DNA from: Marinobacter mobilis
GTDB lineage: Bacteria > Pseudomonadota > Gammaproteobacteria > Pseudomonadales > Oleiphilaceae
DNA length: 64,000 nucleotides
Direction of reading: 5' to 3'
NCBI RefSeq assembly: GCF_900106945.1
Contig: NZ_FNNE01000007.1
Coordinates: 186,001-250,000 of the forward strand
Part shown: piece by piece, positions 38,639 through 47,558 of the stretch
Numbering within the stretch: position 1 is the first letter of the stretch
How the letters are laid out: the number at the start of each line of letters is the position of its first letter
Position numbers and translations under genes: made by a program
The notes under the pieces: generated by a model
What the model was told of the DNA's origin: nothing
The model's input: only the letters and a program-made list of their open reading frames with translations
The model's database searches: none

Positions 38639-39706
38639 ATGAATACAGGTTCCCCGACTGAATCCCGATGGTTGCTGGAAGTCAGCAACCTGGCCTGCGG
38701 CTACGGAGAAGGCGCCGTCGTCAGCGACATCGACTTTGCCCTTGGCCATGGTGACATAGGTTGCCTGTTGGGCCCCAGTGGTTGCGGAAAAAGCACCATA
38801 CTGAGGGCCCTGGCCGGATTCCTTCCCCTATCGAACGGGGAGATTCAGCTCGATTCGCGCACCATCAGTCTGGCGGGGCGCACCCTGCCACCAGAAAAGC
38901 GCCGTATCGGCATGGTCTTTCAGGACTATGCCCTGTTTCCGCACCTGACGGTCGCGAGGAACATCGCGTTTGGACTGCGCAACCTCGGCCGCGAGGAGTG
39001 TGACCAGAAAGTCGAGCAACTTCTCGATCTTGTGCACCTTCAGGGGCTGGCCAACCAATACCCCCACGAGCTGTCCGGCGGACAGCAACAGCGGGTGGCA
39101 CTGGCGAGAGCCCTCGCGCCGGAACCTACACTGATTCTGCTGGACGAACCGTTTTCCAACCTTGACGCGGATTTGCGGCGCCGACTCAGCCTGGATGTAA
39201 GGGAGATTCTCAAGAGCCTGGGTATCAGTGCGATCCTGGTGACGCATGATCAGCAGGAAGCCTTTGCCATGTGCGACCAGGTCGCCGTGCTTAAGGAGGG
39301 GAATATCCAGCAGTGGGACGAACCCTACAACCTCTACCACGAGCCGGCCAACCGCTTTGTCGCCGGCTTCGTGGGACAAGGCGGGTTCATTCCAGGCAAG
39401 GCCCTCGGTCCCGACGCCATCGAATGCGAGCTCGGCACAATCCGCGGAAATCGCGCCTACCGCTGGCCGGAAGGCACCTTGGTGGACATTCTCATCCGTC
39501 CGGACGACATCGTCTTTGATGATGCATCCGAACTGAAAGCCAGGGTGATCGAGAAAACCTTTGCCGGCACCTCAACCCTGTATCGCTTCCATTTGTCCGA
39601 AGAAACCGAGTTTGAAGCCCTGTTCCGCAGCCACCTCGACTTCCATCTGGGAGAAATGGTGCCATTGCGGGTCGAGGCAGACCACCTTATTGCCTTTGAG
39701 CGCTAG
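38639..39706 (+). CDS. FbpC-type ABC transporter ATP-binding protein
   Basis: A 355-residue ATPase with Walker A GPSGCGKST, signature LSGGQQQRVALARAL, Walker B LILLDEPFSNLD, and a C-terminal regulatory/TOBE-like domain (about 240-355). It resembles ferric-iron (FbpC) and spermidine/putrescine-type importer ATPases. The frame extends to 38555 inside argF; the ATG at 38639 (MNTGSPTESRWLLEV) is chosen because it follows the argF stop by 8 nt. No permease or binding-protein gene is adjacent, so the substrate is unknown. Confidence 0.88.
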   Translation: MNTGSPTESRWLLEVSNLACGYGEGAVVSDIDFALGHGDIGCLLGPSGCGKSTILRALAGFLPLSNGEIQLDSRTISLAGRTLPPEKRRIGMVFQDYALFPHLTVARNIAFGLRNLGREECDQKVEQLLDLVHLQGLANQYPHELSGGQQQRVALARALAPEPTLILLDEPFSNLDADLRRRLSLDVREILKSLGISAILVTHDQQEAFAMCDQVAVLKEGNIQQWDEPYNLYHEPANRFVAGFVGQGGFIPGKALGPDAIECELGTIRGNRAYRWPEGTLVDILIRPDDIVFDDASELKARVIEKTFAGTSTLYRFHLSEETEFEALFRSHLDFHLGEMVPLRVEADHLIAFER

Positions 39707-39739
39707 GGAGCCGCAAGGACTCCCCGGCACAGCACACAC

Positions 39740-41221
39740 TCAGCTGTGCCGAATGCGCTCAATGGCATCTTCCCAGCCAGCATAGAGAGACTCGCGCAGC
39801 CCCGGCGCCATATCCGGCACAAACCGGTGCTCCCGCTCCCACATTGCGGAAATATCGTCCAGCCCCTGGTATACCCCGGTCTGCAGCCCGGCCAGGTAAG
39901 CCACCCCCAGAGCGGTGGTTTCGGTCACCCGGGGACGATCCACCGGTACATTCAGAATGTCCGCCAGGAATTGCATGACCCAGTCGTTGACCACCATGCC
40001 ACCGTCCACCCGCAACTCCTGAAGACGGGCACCGTCGTTACGGATGGCCCGGATCAGATCCTTGGTCTGATAGCACACCGACTGCAACGCCGCCGTAACA
40101 ATCTCTGCGATTCCGGTATCCCTGGTCAGCCCTAGAATCGCGCCACGGGCATCAGGATCCCAGTGCGGCGCTCCCAAACCGGTAAACGCCGGCACCATAT
40201 AGACCGAGTTCTCAGCACCTACCCGTTCGGCATGGGACGTGGATTCCGACGCATGGGAAATCAACTGCAAGCCATCACGCAGCCACTGCATAGCGGCTCC
40301 GGCAACAAAAATACTGCCTTCAACCGCGTAGTGAGTCACCCCATCAAGCCGGTAGCCAACGGTCGTCAGTAAACGATTCTCTGAGCGAAGCGGCTCGGTA
40401 CCGGTGTTCATCATCAGAAAACAACCGGTGCCGTAAGTGCTCTTGGCCATCCCCCGCTCAAAACACGCCTGCCCGACCAATGCTGCCTGCTGGTCACCGG
40501 CAATCCCCGCCACCTGAACAGCCCCTCCCAGCAGATCCGAAGCCGTAACACCGAAATCCGCTGCCGAATCTTTCACCTCCGGCAGCAGCGCCCCGGGTAC
40601 CCGGAACAGCGCCAGCAAGTCATCATCCCAACGCTGGGTGTGGATATTGAACAGTGAGGTACGGGAAGCATTGGTCGCGTCGGTCAGGTGCGAGCGACCC
40701 TCGGTCAGCTGCCACAGCAACCAGCTATCCACGGTCCCAAATGCCAGCTCTCCCGCCTCGGCACGGGCACGGGCGCCATCGACCTCATCCAGGATCCAGG
40801 CAATCTTGGTGGCGGAAAAGTAGGGGTCAATCAACAGCCCGGTACGCTCAACCACCAGACTTTCCTTTCCGCGGGAGCGCAACTGGCTGCATACTGCAGC
40901 CGTGCGGCGATCCTGCCATACAATGGCCGGATGAATGGGCTGGCCCGAGGCCCGGTCCCAGATGACCGTGGTTTCACGCTGGTTGGTGATACCGGCACCC
41001 GCGAGATCCGCGCCGGTGAGCCCTGCCTTCTCCAGAGCCTGGCGACAGACATTGAGTGTACTCTGCCAGATCTCCATGGCATCGTGCTCAACCCAGCCGT
41101 CACGGGGGAAGTACTGGCGAAATTCCTGTTGTGCCACAGCGACAATGTCACCGCACTTCTCAAACACTATCGCTCTGGAACTGGTAGTTCCCTGATCAAT
41201 CGCCAGTAAATAGGTCGGCAT
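39740..41221 (-). CDS. glpK: Glycerol kinase
   Basis: Phosphorylates glycerol to sn-glycerol 3-phosphate. The 493-residue FGGY-family enzyme has [15 protein letters not shown] at the start, the FGGY signature regions [14 protein letters not shown] and [15 protein letters not shown], and [16 protein letters not shown] lies 9 nt before the ATG. It is divergent from glpR, whose operator lies 80 bp upstream. Confidence 0.97.
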   Translation of the reverse strand: MPTYLLAIDQGTTSSRAIVFEKCGDIVAVAQQEFRQYFPRDGWVEHDAMEIWQSTLNVCRQALEKAGLTGADLAGAGITNQRETTVIWDRASGQPIHPAIVWQDRRTAAVCSQLRSRGKESLVVERTGLLIDPYFSATKIAWILDEVDGARARAEAGELAFGTVDSWLLWQLTEGRSHLTDATNASRTSLFNIHTQRWDDDLLALFRVPGALLPEVKDSAADFGVTASDLLGGAVQVAGIAGDQQAALVGQACFERGMAKSTYGTGCFLMMNTGTEPLRSENRLLTTVGYRLDGVTHYAVEGSIFVAGAAMQWLRDGLQLISHASESTSHAERVGAENSVYMVPAFTGLGAPHWDPDARGAILGLTRDTGIAEIVTAALQSVCYQTKDLIRAIRNDGARLQELRVDGGMVVNDWVMQFLADILNVPVDRPRVTETTALGVAYLAGLQTGVYQGLDDISAMWEREHRFVPDMAPGLRESLYAGWEDAIERIRHS

Positions 41222-41296
41222 CCGGGTTGTCCTTTATTATCTAATCCGGCAGATTCCAAGGGTTCATCAACGTTCCCCAACGCAGCCGGTTTATCA

Positions 41297-41324
41297 TTGG
41301 ATTTTCGTAAACGAAAATTATAAT
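41297..41324 (+). promoter_or_regulatory. glpR promoter with GlpR operator in the spacer
   Basis: TTGGAT (41297-41302) and TATAAT (41319-41324) are 16 bp apart. The perfect palindrome ATTTTCGTAAACGAAAAT (41301-41318) fills the spacer and matches the GlpR pattern (TTCG-N4-CGAA). Binding there should block polymerase, giving glpR autoregulation and perhaps control of divergent glpK. Confidence 0.75.
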
Positions 41325-41385
41325 GGACTCACCGGCCGTGGCAAACCCAAACTGTACCACCGGCTTCACACATTGGATCCATCAG

Positions 41386-42162
41386 ATGACCATCAACACA
41401 CGTCATGAAAACATCGTCGAACTGGTCAGCGAGCGGGGCTTCATGACCATCGAAGCGCTGGCCGAGCACTTCGAGGTTACCCCCCAGACCATCCGGCGCG
41501 ACATCAACACCCTTGATGAAGCTGGCCGGCTGCGGCGCTACCATGGCGGCGCAGGTCTGGCCACCAGTACCAGCAACATGGCCTATGCCGAACGCAGTAT
41601 CCGCAACCTTGAGGAAAAACAGCGCATCGCGCAGACCATTGCCGCCCGGGTACCGGACAACAGTTCCCTGTTTATCAACATTGGCACCACCACCGAGACC
41701 ATTGCGAAAGCCCTGCTGGCGCGCAGAGGCCTGACCGTGATCACCAACAACCTGCATGTGGCGAGCATTCTCTGCAGCAAGGACGATTTCACGGTCATTA
41801 TCGCCGGGGGTATGGTCCGAAACCGGGACGGCGGCATTATTGGAGAGGCCACGGAAGAGTTCATTCGTCAGTTCAAGGTCGACATCGCCATCATCGGCAT
41901 CAGCGGCATCGACAGCGATGGTGACCTGCTCGACTTCGACTATCAGGAAGTCCGGGTTGCCCAGGCGATTATTGAACACAGCCGACAGGTCTTCCTCGCC
42001 GCCGACCATACCAAGTTTGGCCGCAACGCCATGATCCGTCTGGGCCACATCTCTCAAGCCACCCACCTGTTCACCGACTGCCAGCCCAGCAAACGCCTCA
42101 GCACCTGCATCACGGAATCCGGCGTTAATCTGGTCATTGCGACAGACTCCGAACAGGAATGA
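41386..42162 (+). CDS. glpR: DeoR-family repressor GlpR
   Basis: Repressor of glycerol genes induced by glycerol 3-phosphate. The 258-residue protein has an N-terminal DeoR helix-turn-helix (RHENIVELVSERGF, EHFEVTPQTIRRDINTLDE) and the C-terminal sugar-phosphate sensor domain (FINIGTTTETIAKALL, AGGMVRNRDGGIIGEAT). The frame opens at 41323; I choose the ATG at 41386 because the preceding 21 residues lie over the operator region and are not DeoR-like. It lies between glpK and glpD, with operators on both sides. Confidence 0.93.
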   Translation: MTINTRHENIVELVSERGFMTIEALAEHFEVTPQTIRRDINTLDEAGRLRRYHGGAGLATSTSNMAYAERSIRNLEEKQRIAQTIAARVPDNSSLFINIGTTTETIAKALLARRGLTVITNNLHVASILCSKDDFTVIIAGGMVRNRDGGIIGEATEEFIRQFKVDIAIIGISGIDSDGDLLDFDYQEVRVAQAIIEHSRQVFLAADHTKFGRNAMIRLGHISQATHLFTDCQPSKRLSTCITESGVNLVIATDSEQE

Positions 42163-42169
42163 ACATAAA

Positions 42170-42251
42170 ATATTCGTAAATGAAAATTTAACTTGGTTTG
42201 CCCTTCGACTTTCCGCTAATATTTCACCATTGAATTTTCACATACGAACAT
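42170..42251 (+). promoter_or_regulatory. glpD promoter flanked by two GlpR-like operators
   Basis: TTGGTT (42193-42198) and TAATAT (42217-42222) are 18 bp apart. One GlpR-like site lies upstream (42170-42187, 16 of 18 matches to the 41301 palindrome) and one just downstream (42234-42251, 14 of 18), 64 bp apart centre to centre, about six helical turns. This layout suits looping or clamp-type repression. Confidence 0.65.
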
Positions 42252-42263
42252 TTGGTGGTAATC

Positions 42264-43814
42264 ATGACATCGCAGGGAACGGCACCCGCCGGCAAATCCT
42301 CCTACATCATTTCCAATACGTATGACGTTGTGGTGATTGGCGGCGGCATCAACGGCTGCGGCATCGCTGCCGACGCCGCCGGACGGGGACTGAGCGTCAT
42401 GCTGTGCGAGAAAGGCGACCTTGGCTCTGCCACGTCGTCCGCAAGCAGCAAGCTGGTACACGGCGGATTGCGCTATCTGGAGCACTACGAATTCCGTCTG
42501 GTGCGGGAAGCGCTGGCGGAGCGGGAAGTGTTACTCAGGGTTGCGCCCCACCTGGTTAGCCCCATGCGCTTTACCTTGCCTCACCAACCCCATCTGCGAC
42601 CGGGCTGGATGATTCGCTGCGGGCTGTTTCTCTACGATCACCTGGCACCCAGAGAAACCCTGCCAGGCTCCAAGAGCCGCCGCTTTGATAGCTCAGGACC
42701 GCTCAACCCCGCCATCAGGAAAGGTTACAGCTATTCCGATTGCTGGGTTGACGATGCCAGACTCGTGATCGCCAACGCTCAGGCCGCACGCAACCAAGGC
42801 GCCCGCATTGAGAGGGACACACTCTGTGTGCGAGCCAGACGCCTGATTGACCAATCGCTCTGGGCAGTAGAAACCGAAAACACCCAAACCGGTCAGCGCA
42901 ACACCGTCTATGCCAGGACGCTGGTCAACGCGAGCGGCCCCTGGGCCGCAAAGATCTTCGATGATGCACTCGACCTGCCGTCACCCCACAACGTCCGACT
43001 GATCAAGGGCAGCCATATTGTGGTGCCCCGTATCGTCGATAAGGAAGGGGCATTTATCCTGCAGAACAGCGATGGACGCATTGTGTTTGTGCTGCCGTAC
43101 GAGGAAAATTTCAGCCTGATCGGCACCACTGACAAGGAGTATCGCGGTAACCCCAACGAGGCTCATATTGATGACGATGAAATCCAGTACCTGCTGGATG
43201 TGGTCAACCGGCACTTTATCCACCAGATAGACCGCAGCGACATTGTGCACACCTACTCCGGAGTTCGCCCCCTGCTGGACGATGAATCCAGCGATCCATC
43301 GGCCATCACCCGGGATTACACACTGGAGCTTCAGGGCAACGCCCAGCAAGCCCCCCTGCTGAGCATTTTCGGGGGTAAGATCACCACCTATCGCAAGCTG
43401 GCTGAAGCCGCCGTAGAGAAGCTCAGGGGGCATTTCCCCCAGATGCCGGCCTCGCAGACCCGCCTGCACCCGCTACCGGGCGCCACCGAAGAAATTCATA
43501 CCCGCTCGGCCATTCGCGACTGCCTGAGCACGCTTTACCCGAAGCTGCCGCAGGCACTGATTGACCGCTACAGCCGAAGCTATGGCCTGATGGCCGTTCG
43601 TTTTCTGGGCACCTGTCAGACGGTTGAAGAGTTGGGCGAGTGTTTCGGCGACACCCTGTATCAGAAGGAAGTGTCTTACCTGATGACCGATGAGTGGGCC
43701 CGCACAACCGATGACATCCTCTGGCGGCGAACCAAGCTCGGACTGAGAGTGGAGCCGGAACACGTCGAAAGGCTGGCACAATGGATGGCAAGTCAGAACG
43801 CAAACGCGGCGTAG
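42264..43814 (+). CDS. glpD: Aerobic glycerol-3-phosphate dehydrogenase
   Basis: Membrane-associated flavoenzyme oxidising sn-glycerol 3-phosphate to dihydroxyacetone phosphate and feeding electrons to quinone. The 516-residue product shows the FAD site DVVVIGGGINGCGIAADAAG, the family motif SSASSKLVHGGLRYLEHYEF, and IFGGKITTYRKLAEAA. I take the ATG at 42264 (MTSQGTAPAG); one 12 nt earlier is possible. With glpK and glpR it forms a glycerol catabolism unit; no glpF was seen in the window. Confidence 0.96.
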   Translation: MTSQGTAPAGKSSYIISNTYDVVVIGGGINGCGIAADAAGRGLSVMLCEKGDLGSATSSASSKLVHGGLRYLEHYEFRLVREALAEREVLLRVAPHLVSPMRFTLPHQPHLRPGWMIRCGLFLYDHLAPRETLPGSKSRRFDSSGPLNPAIRKGYSYSDCWVDDARLVIANAQAARNQGARIERDTLCVRARRLIDQSLWAVETENTQTGQRNTVYARTLVNASGPWAAKIFDDALDLPSPHNVRLIKGSHIVVPRIVDKEGAFILQNSDGRIVFVLPYEENFSLIGTTDKEYRGNPNEAHIDDDEIQYLLDVVNRHFIHQIDRSDIVHTYSGVRPLLDDESSDPSAITRDYTLELQGNAQQAPLLSIFGGKITTYRKLAEAAVEKLRGHFPQMPASQTRLHPLPGATEEIHTRSAIRDCLSTLYPKLPQALIDRYSRSYGLMAVRFLGTCQTVEELGECFGDTLYQKEVSYLMTDEWARTTDDILWRRTKLGLRVEPEHVERLAQWMASQNANAA

Positions 43815-43821
43815 AGAAAAA

Positions 43822-43851
43822 GACAAAAAAAAGGGCCGGAAATTCCGGCCC
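43822..43851 (-). terminator. Terminator of the two-component operon, possibly shared with glpD
   Basis: GGGCCGGAAATTCCGGCCC (43833-43851) is a perfect palindromic hairpin. On the minus strand it is followed by TTTTTTTT-GTC-TTTTT, a strong T-run, so it best serves transcripts coming from the histidine kinase gene that ends about 200 nt away at 44056. On the plus strand it lies 18 nt after glpD but lacks a T-run. Confidence 0.8.
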
Positions 43852-44055
43852 TCAAATGACGAATGAAACAAGGAAAGTTCGTAAGAACTACAACCTCAAA
43901 AGTCATCCCTTACACGACCAAGTATCGGCTCCCAGCCCCACATCGTCAGTGGAGGTTGTGTATAACTTTGTTACATTCAGTGACTTGGCGAGACCTGCGT
44001 CACAGTTCAGTTCCGCAAACCATCCCTTTGAGCCTTTTAACCCCGAAAACCAGCT

Positions 44056-45621
44056 TCAGACAACCGCCTTCTTGCGGGGCCAGACCAAACTGAAACGGGC
44101 GCCACCCAGGTCATCGCTGCGACAGACAAACGCCTGCCCGCCATGCCAATAAAGGATCCTGCGAACAATGGACAGCCCCAGGCCATAGCCTCCCGAATTA
44201 CGGGTACGGCTGTCATCCAGCCGGGCAAATGCCGTAAAGACCTTTTCCCAATCTTCTTCCGGCACGCCGGGGCCGTCATCTTCCACGTCCACCCGGCAGT
44301 TGTCCTCATCCAGCTGACAGCGAACCCGCACCCGGCCAGAGGCATAACGGGCCGCGTTTCCAACCAGATTCTGAATGGCCCGATGGATATACCGCGGTTC
44401 CACATCCGACATTGCCCACGACTCTGAAGACGAGGGAATATCCGCCTCGATGACCATCTCGGGCCGAATAAGCTGCTGCTCCCCAACCACCTGACGGACA
44501 ATATCGGTGACGGAGGTCTCTACCAACGAGAATACCGGTCCGCCCTGCTCCAGACGGGCATACGTGAGAATTTCATCGATCAGCTCATCCAGCTCCTGGA
44601 TATCACCGTCAATCCCGTCGAGCTGCTTCTGCAGAGCCTCAGGACTGTTCGAGCCTTCCAGCATCTGGACCCCAAACCGGATTCGGGCAACCGGCGTGCG
44701 CAGCTCGTGGGAGACCGCGTGAATCATCTCACGCTGAACACCGACCAGACGCTGGATATGTTCAGCCATGCCATTGAACGCATTCGCCAGCCGCGAAACC
44801 AGGGTACTGCGACTCTCCTCAACCCGCGCACCCATTTCCCCCCGGGCAATGCGAACCGCCACGGATTCGACCGCACGCAGATTCTGGTCCACATCCCGCA
44901 GCAACATCAGCAGAGCCGCAGCCAACACGGCGGCAGCGACCACAATCAGCAACAGGACCACACTCCAGTGCCAGGGATTAAACGGCGCCGGCACGGCCAT
45001 CTTGACCAGAGTTCCATCCGCCAGCCGCAACAGCACGCTGGACAGGTCTCCCTGCCGGTAAAAGGCAACCCCACGATCAGACACCTGCCCCAACACCGCT
45101 TCAGCGGGCAACTCAGATTCACTGGTCAGAGGCTTCAGAGCCACGCCCAGGGTCGATGATAGCGAAGCCAGCATATCGTCCCGGGCTTCCGGAAGTGATT
45201 CATTCAAATGCGCCAACGCGATCAGGGCGAGAGACTCCGCCACTTCACGGTAGGTATCGCGAAACAGGAAATCCAACACCTGCCCCTGCTGGTTCAATAC
45301 CTGCAGGCGCCACCCCAGGCTGGTCTGTAACGCCACCACCTGGCCATAGCCCAGACGTTCCAGCACCAACGGGGACACATCCAGGTCGCCCTGTTCGACA
45401 ACGCGCAACTGGTGATGTCCGGACAACCACGGGTATTGATTCTGAGGAGCAGGCACCGCCGCCAGCCAGCGCAGCATCGGCGCAGGAAAAGCTTCCTGCC
45501 AGTATTGCTGACGAACCGCGTTAAAACCGGCAAACAGGGAAAAACAAAGAACAACGACCAGCGCCGTGAGCCCGATCAGTCGCAGGTACAGCTTGAGGAA
45601 GAACTTCAGGGGCATGAACAA
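44056..45621 (-). CDS. Sensor histidine kinase, RstB-like
   Basis: A 521-residue membrane kinase. Two transmembrane segments (about 12-34 and 232-255) frame a 200-residue periplasmic sensor. They are followed by HAMP (about 255-305), HisKA with H-box EMIHAVSHELRTPVARIRFG, N-box HRAIQNLVGNAARYA, and ATP-lid boxes VEDDGPGVP and GGYGLGLSIVRRI. It follows its response regulator by about 50 nt. The architecture resembles RstB of E. coli; the signal is unknown. It is not a PhoR type, which has a PAS domain and little periplasmic part. Confidence 0.9.
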   Translation of the reverse strand: MFMPLKFFLKLYLRLIGLTALVVVLCFSLFAGFNAVRQQYWQEAFPAPMLRWLAAVPAPQNQYPWLSGHHQLRVVEQGDLDVSPLVLERLGYGQVVALQTSLGWRLQVLNQQGQVLDFLFRDTYREVAESLALIALAHLNESLPEARDDMLASLSSTLGVALKPLTSESELPAEAVLGQVSDRGVAFYRQGDLSSVLLRLADGTLVKMAVPAPFNPWHWSVVLLLIVVAAAVLAAALLMLLRDVDQNLRAVESVAVRIARGEMGARVEESRSTLVSRLANAFNGMAEHIQRLVGVQREMIHAVSHELRTPVARIRFGVQMLEGSNSPEALQKQLDGIDGDIQELDELIDEILTYARLEQGGPVFSLVETSVTDIVRQVVGEQQLIRPEMVIEADIPSSSESWAMSDVEPRYIHRAIQNLVGNAARYASGRVRVRCQLDEDNCRVDVEDDGPGVPEEDWEKVFTAFARLDDSRTRNSGGYGLGLSIVRRILYWHGGQAFVCRSDDLGGARFSLVWPRKKAVV

Positions 45622-45670
45622 AACCCTGGGGGAAATTGCCGGCCTTGCGGCCGGCTCGGAAATCAGGTGA

Positions 45671-46408
45671 TCAGGCTTCCTTTACAAACAGGTAGCCCTT
45701 GCTGCGAACCGTCTTGATTCGACGGGGATGAACCGGGTCATCCCCGATCTTGGGCCGAATCCGCGATACCCGGACATCGATGGAGCGATCCTGGCCGTCG
45801 TATTCGATTCCCCGCAGGGCGGTAAAGATTTCTTCCCGGCTCAAGACCCGGCCAGCACTGCTCGCCAGCAGCCATAACAGGTCAAACTCGGCACTGGTCA
45901 GATCAATGCTTTCATCGTTCAGCCAGGCCTCCCGCATGGAGCGATCGACCACCAGGTCATTGAACTGCAGCCTTACCGGCTCTTCGCCACTGTCACCGCC
46001 ATTGTCGGCATTGGCCGCATCGCCGACCCGCCGAAGCAGAGCTCGGATACGCGCCAGCAGGACCCTCGGCTGAACCGGCTTGCCAATATAGTCATCGGCG
46101 CCCATTTCCAGCCCCAGAACCTGATCAAGGTCATCCGTCCTGGCGGTCAGCATGATAATGGGCCCCGAAAAGAACGGCCGTACCCTGCGGCAGATTGATA
46201 ACCCGTCTTCACCGGGCAACATCAGGTCCAGAACCACCAAGTCCGGCTGTTCATTACGGATTCGCTCAACTGCGTGCCCGCCATGATTCTCCACGGATAC
46301 TGTCAGGCCATTACTCTCGAGGTATTCCCGGGTCAGGTCTGCCAGCCGCTCGTCGTCCTCTACGATGAGGACACGCCAACTCTCATTCGTCTGTTCCACG
46401 CCATCCAT
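45671..46408 (-). CDS. OmpR-family response regulator, RstA-like
   Basis: A DNA-binding response regulator, 245 residues from the ATG at 46408 (MDGVEQTNESWRVLI). The receiver has the acidic pair (IVEDDERL), phospho-acceptor Asp in VVLDLMLPGEDG and Lys in YIGKPVQPRVLL. The winged-helix output domain ends RIKTVRSKGYLFVKEA. The frame opens at a GTG at 46441, but the ATG matches the family N-terminus better. It forms an operon with the histidine kinase and is divergent from olsB. Confidence 0.9.
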   Translation of the reverse strand: MDGVEQTNESWRVLIVEDDERLADLTREYLESNGLTVSVENHGGHAVERIRNEQPDLVVLDLMLPGEDGLSICRRVRPFFSGPIIMLTARTDDLDQVLGLEMGADDYIGKPVQPRVLLARIRALLRRVGDAANADNGGDSGEEPVRLQFNDLVVDRSMREAWLNDESIDLTSAEFDLLWLLASSAGRVLSREEIFTALRGIEYDGQDRSIDVRVSRIRPKIGDDPVHPRRIKTVRSKGYLFVKEA

Positions 46409-46764
46409 CTCTGATTTTGTTGTGTGCAATCGAACTGTCACTCACAGCATAGGCCCGATTGTGAGAAATTTCCGGGTCATTTAAGCCCACCGTCCCCCGG
46501 AACCCTCTTTTTTTCGACCGGAACTCCAGCAGAAGCTTCACAGTCCTCATGTAGTCTCTCAAACAATACAGGCAACGTCCTGTAACAGCAATTATACATG
46601 CTATTCAGAAATATACATGGAACAACCCGTTCGTTACACCGCGCAACACAGGGATTTTCGCGGGTTAACCGGCTTCGCTGTCACATCCTCGTCACGGGCG
46701 CTTCATCCCCCTGTCATACCTGATTCATAGCCTTGTCTGGAAATAGAAACAAAGAGACAACGCC
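46409..46764. other. Intergenic region between the response regulator and olsB
   Basis: No coding frame of interest is seen. It holds two direct repeats TATACATG (46593-46600 and 46612-46619, 19 bp apart), which may be response-regulator sites, and the PhoB-like array before olsB at 46678-46731. Ribosome-binding AAGAGA precedes olsB. Confidence 0.6.
46678..46731 (+). promoter_or_regulatory. PhoB-like box array and promoter of olsBA
   Basis: Heptamers resembling the Pho half-site CTGTCAT occur every 11 bp: CTGTCAC (46678), TCGTCAC (46689), GCTTCAT (46700), CTGTCAT (46711), with GATTCAT (46722) next in phase. Spacers are 4 nt, as in E. coli Pho boxes. CATAGC (46726-46731), 8 nt after the last strong half-site, is a plausible -10. 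Regulation by PhoB under phosphate limitation is inferred from the pattern. Confidence 0.65.
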
Positions 46765-47529
46765 ATGACTGTACAAAGTGCCCGTACCACACGCCCTGCC
46801 CGCCGACTGAATACTGTCATTACCCGGCAGCCGGAGCTGGTGGAGGCCGCCCAGCGTCTGCGTTTTGAAGTGTTTTCCGAGGAATACGACTCCGACCTGG
46901 GCTCCTGCACCCCCGGACTCGATGCCGATGCATTCGATGACTGGTGTGATCACCTGGTCGTCACCGACGAAGCCAGCGGCCGGCTGGTCGCCACCACCCG
47001 CATCCTGCATCGCGCCAATGCCGACAAGGCCGGCGGTTTCTACTCGGAGGGCGAGTTTGAACTGAGCCGGCTCTATCAACTACCGGGGACGGTTGCCGAA
47101 CTCGGACGCACCTGTGTGCATCCGGATTACCGCAGTGGTGCAACGATCAGCCTGCTGTGGGCATCGGTGGCTGAATACCTGGTCAAGCACGAGGTCGACT
47201 ATCTCATCGGCTGTGCCAGCATTGGCATGTCTGATGGCGGCCAAAAGGCCTGGCGAATCGCCCGACACCTGCAACAGGAGTTCCTGGCGGATGAGGCCTT
47301 CCGGGTTACCCCAAAGCGGCAACTCCCCCACCTCACGCACCCTATCGAAGAAGACCGGCCCGCCGATGCACCAGCCCTGATCAAGGCCTATATGCGTTTG
47401 GGCGCACGCGTGTGCGGTGAACCCTGCTGGGATCCCGATTTCCGCTGCGCAGACCTGCTGGTGGTGCTGGAGGTGAACAGCCTTGCAGATCGATACAGCC
47501 GTCACTTTATGCGCCGGCAACAAAGCTGA
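46765..47529 (+). CDS. olsB: Ornithine-acyl-ACP N-acyltransferase (OlsB)
   Basis: Forms lyso-ornithine lipid by transferring a 3-hydroxyacyl group from ACP to the alpha-amino group of ornithine. The 254-residue protein belongs to the GNAT-like OlsB family: RLRFEVFSEEYDSDLG near residue 32, DDWCDHLVVTDEASGRLV, ELSRLYQLPG, and the family signature ELGRTCVHPDYRSGATISLLW. Length matches OlsB. An olsA-like gene follows 29 nt later, giving the two-step ornithine-lipid pathway. The PhoB-like array upstream fits the known use of phosphorus-free lipids in phosphate stress. Confidence 0.87.
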   Translation: MTVQSARTTRPARRLNTVITRQPELVEAAQRLRFEVFSEEYDSDLGSCTPGLDADAFDDWCDHLVVTDEASGRLVATTRILHRANADKAGGFYSEGEFELSRLYQLPGTVAELGRTCVHPDYRSGATISLLWASVAEYLVKHEVDYLIGCASIGMSDGGQKAWRIARHLQQEFLADEAFRVTPKRQLPHLTHPIEEDRPADAPALIKAYMRLGARVCGEPCWDPDFRCADLLVVLEVNSLADRYSRHFMRRQQS

Positions 47530-47558
47530 CATGACGGCTCTTCTGGTGGAGACAGTAA

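Noticed and set aside
46595..46650. RstA box (TACAT...GTTACA) before the response regulator
   Set aside because: TACAT and GTTACA occur, but their spacing does not fit the known box.
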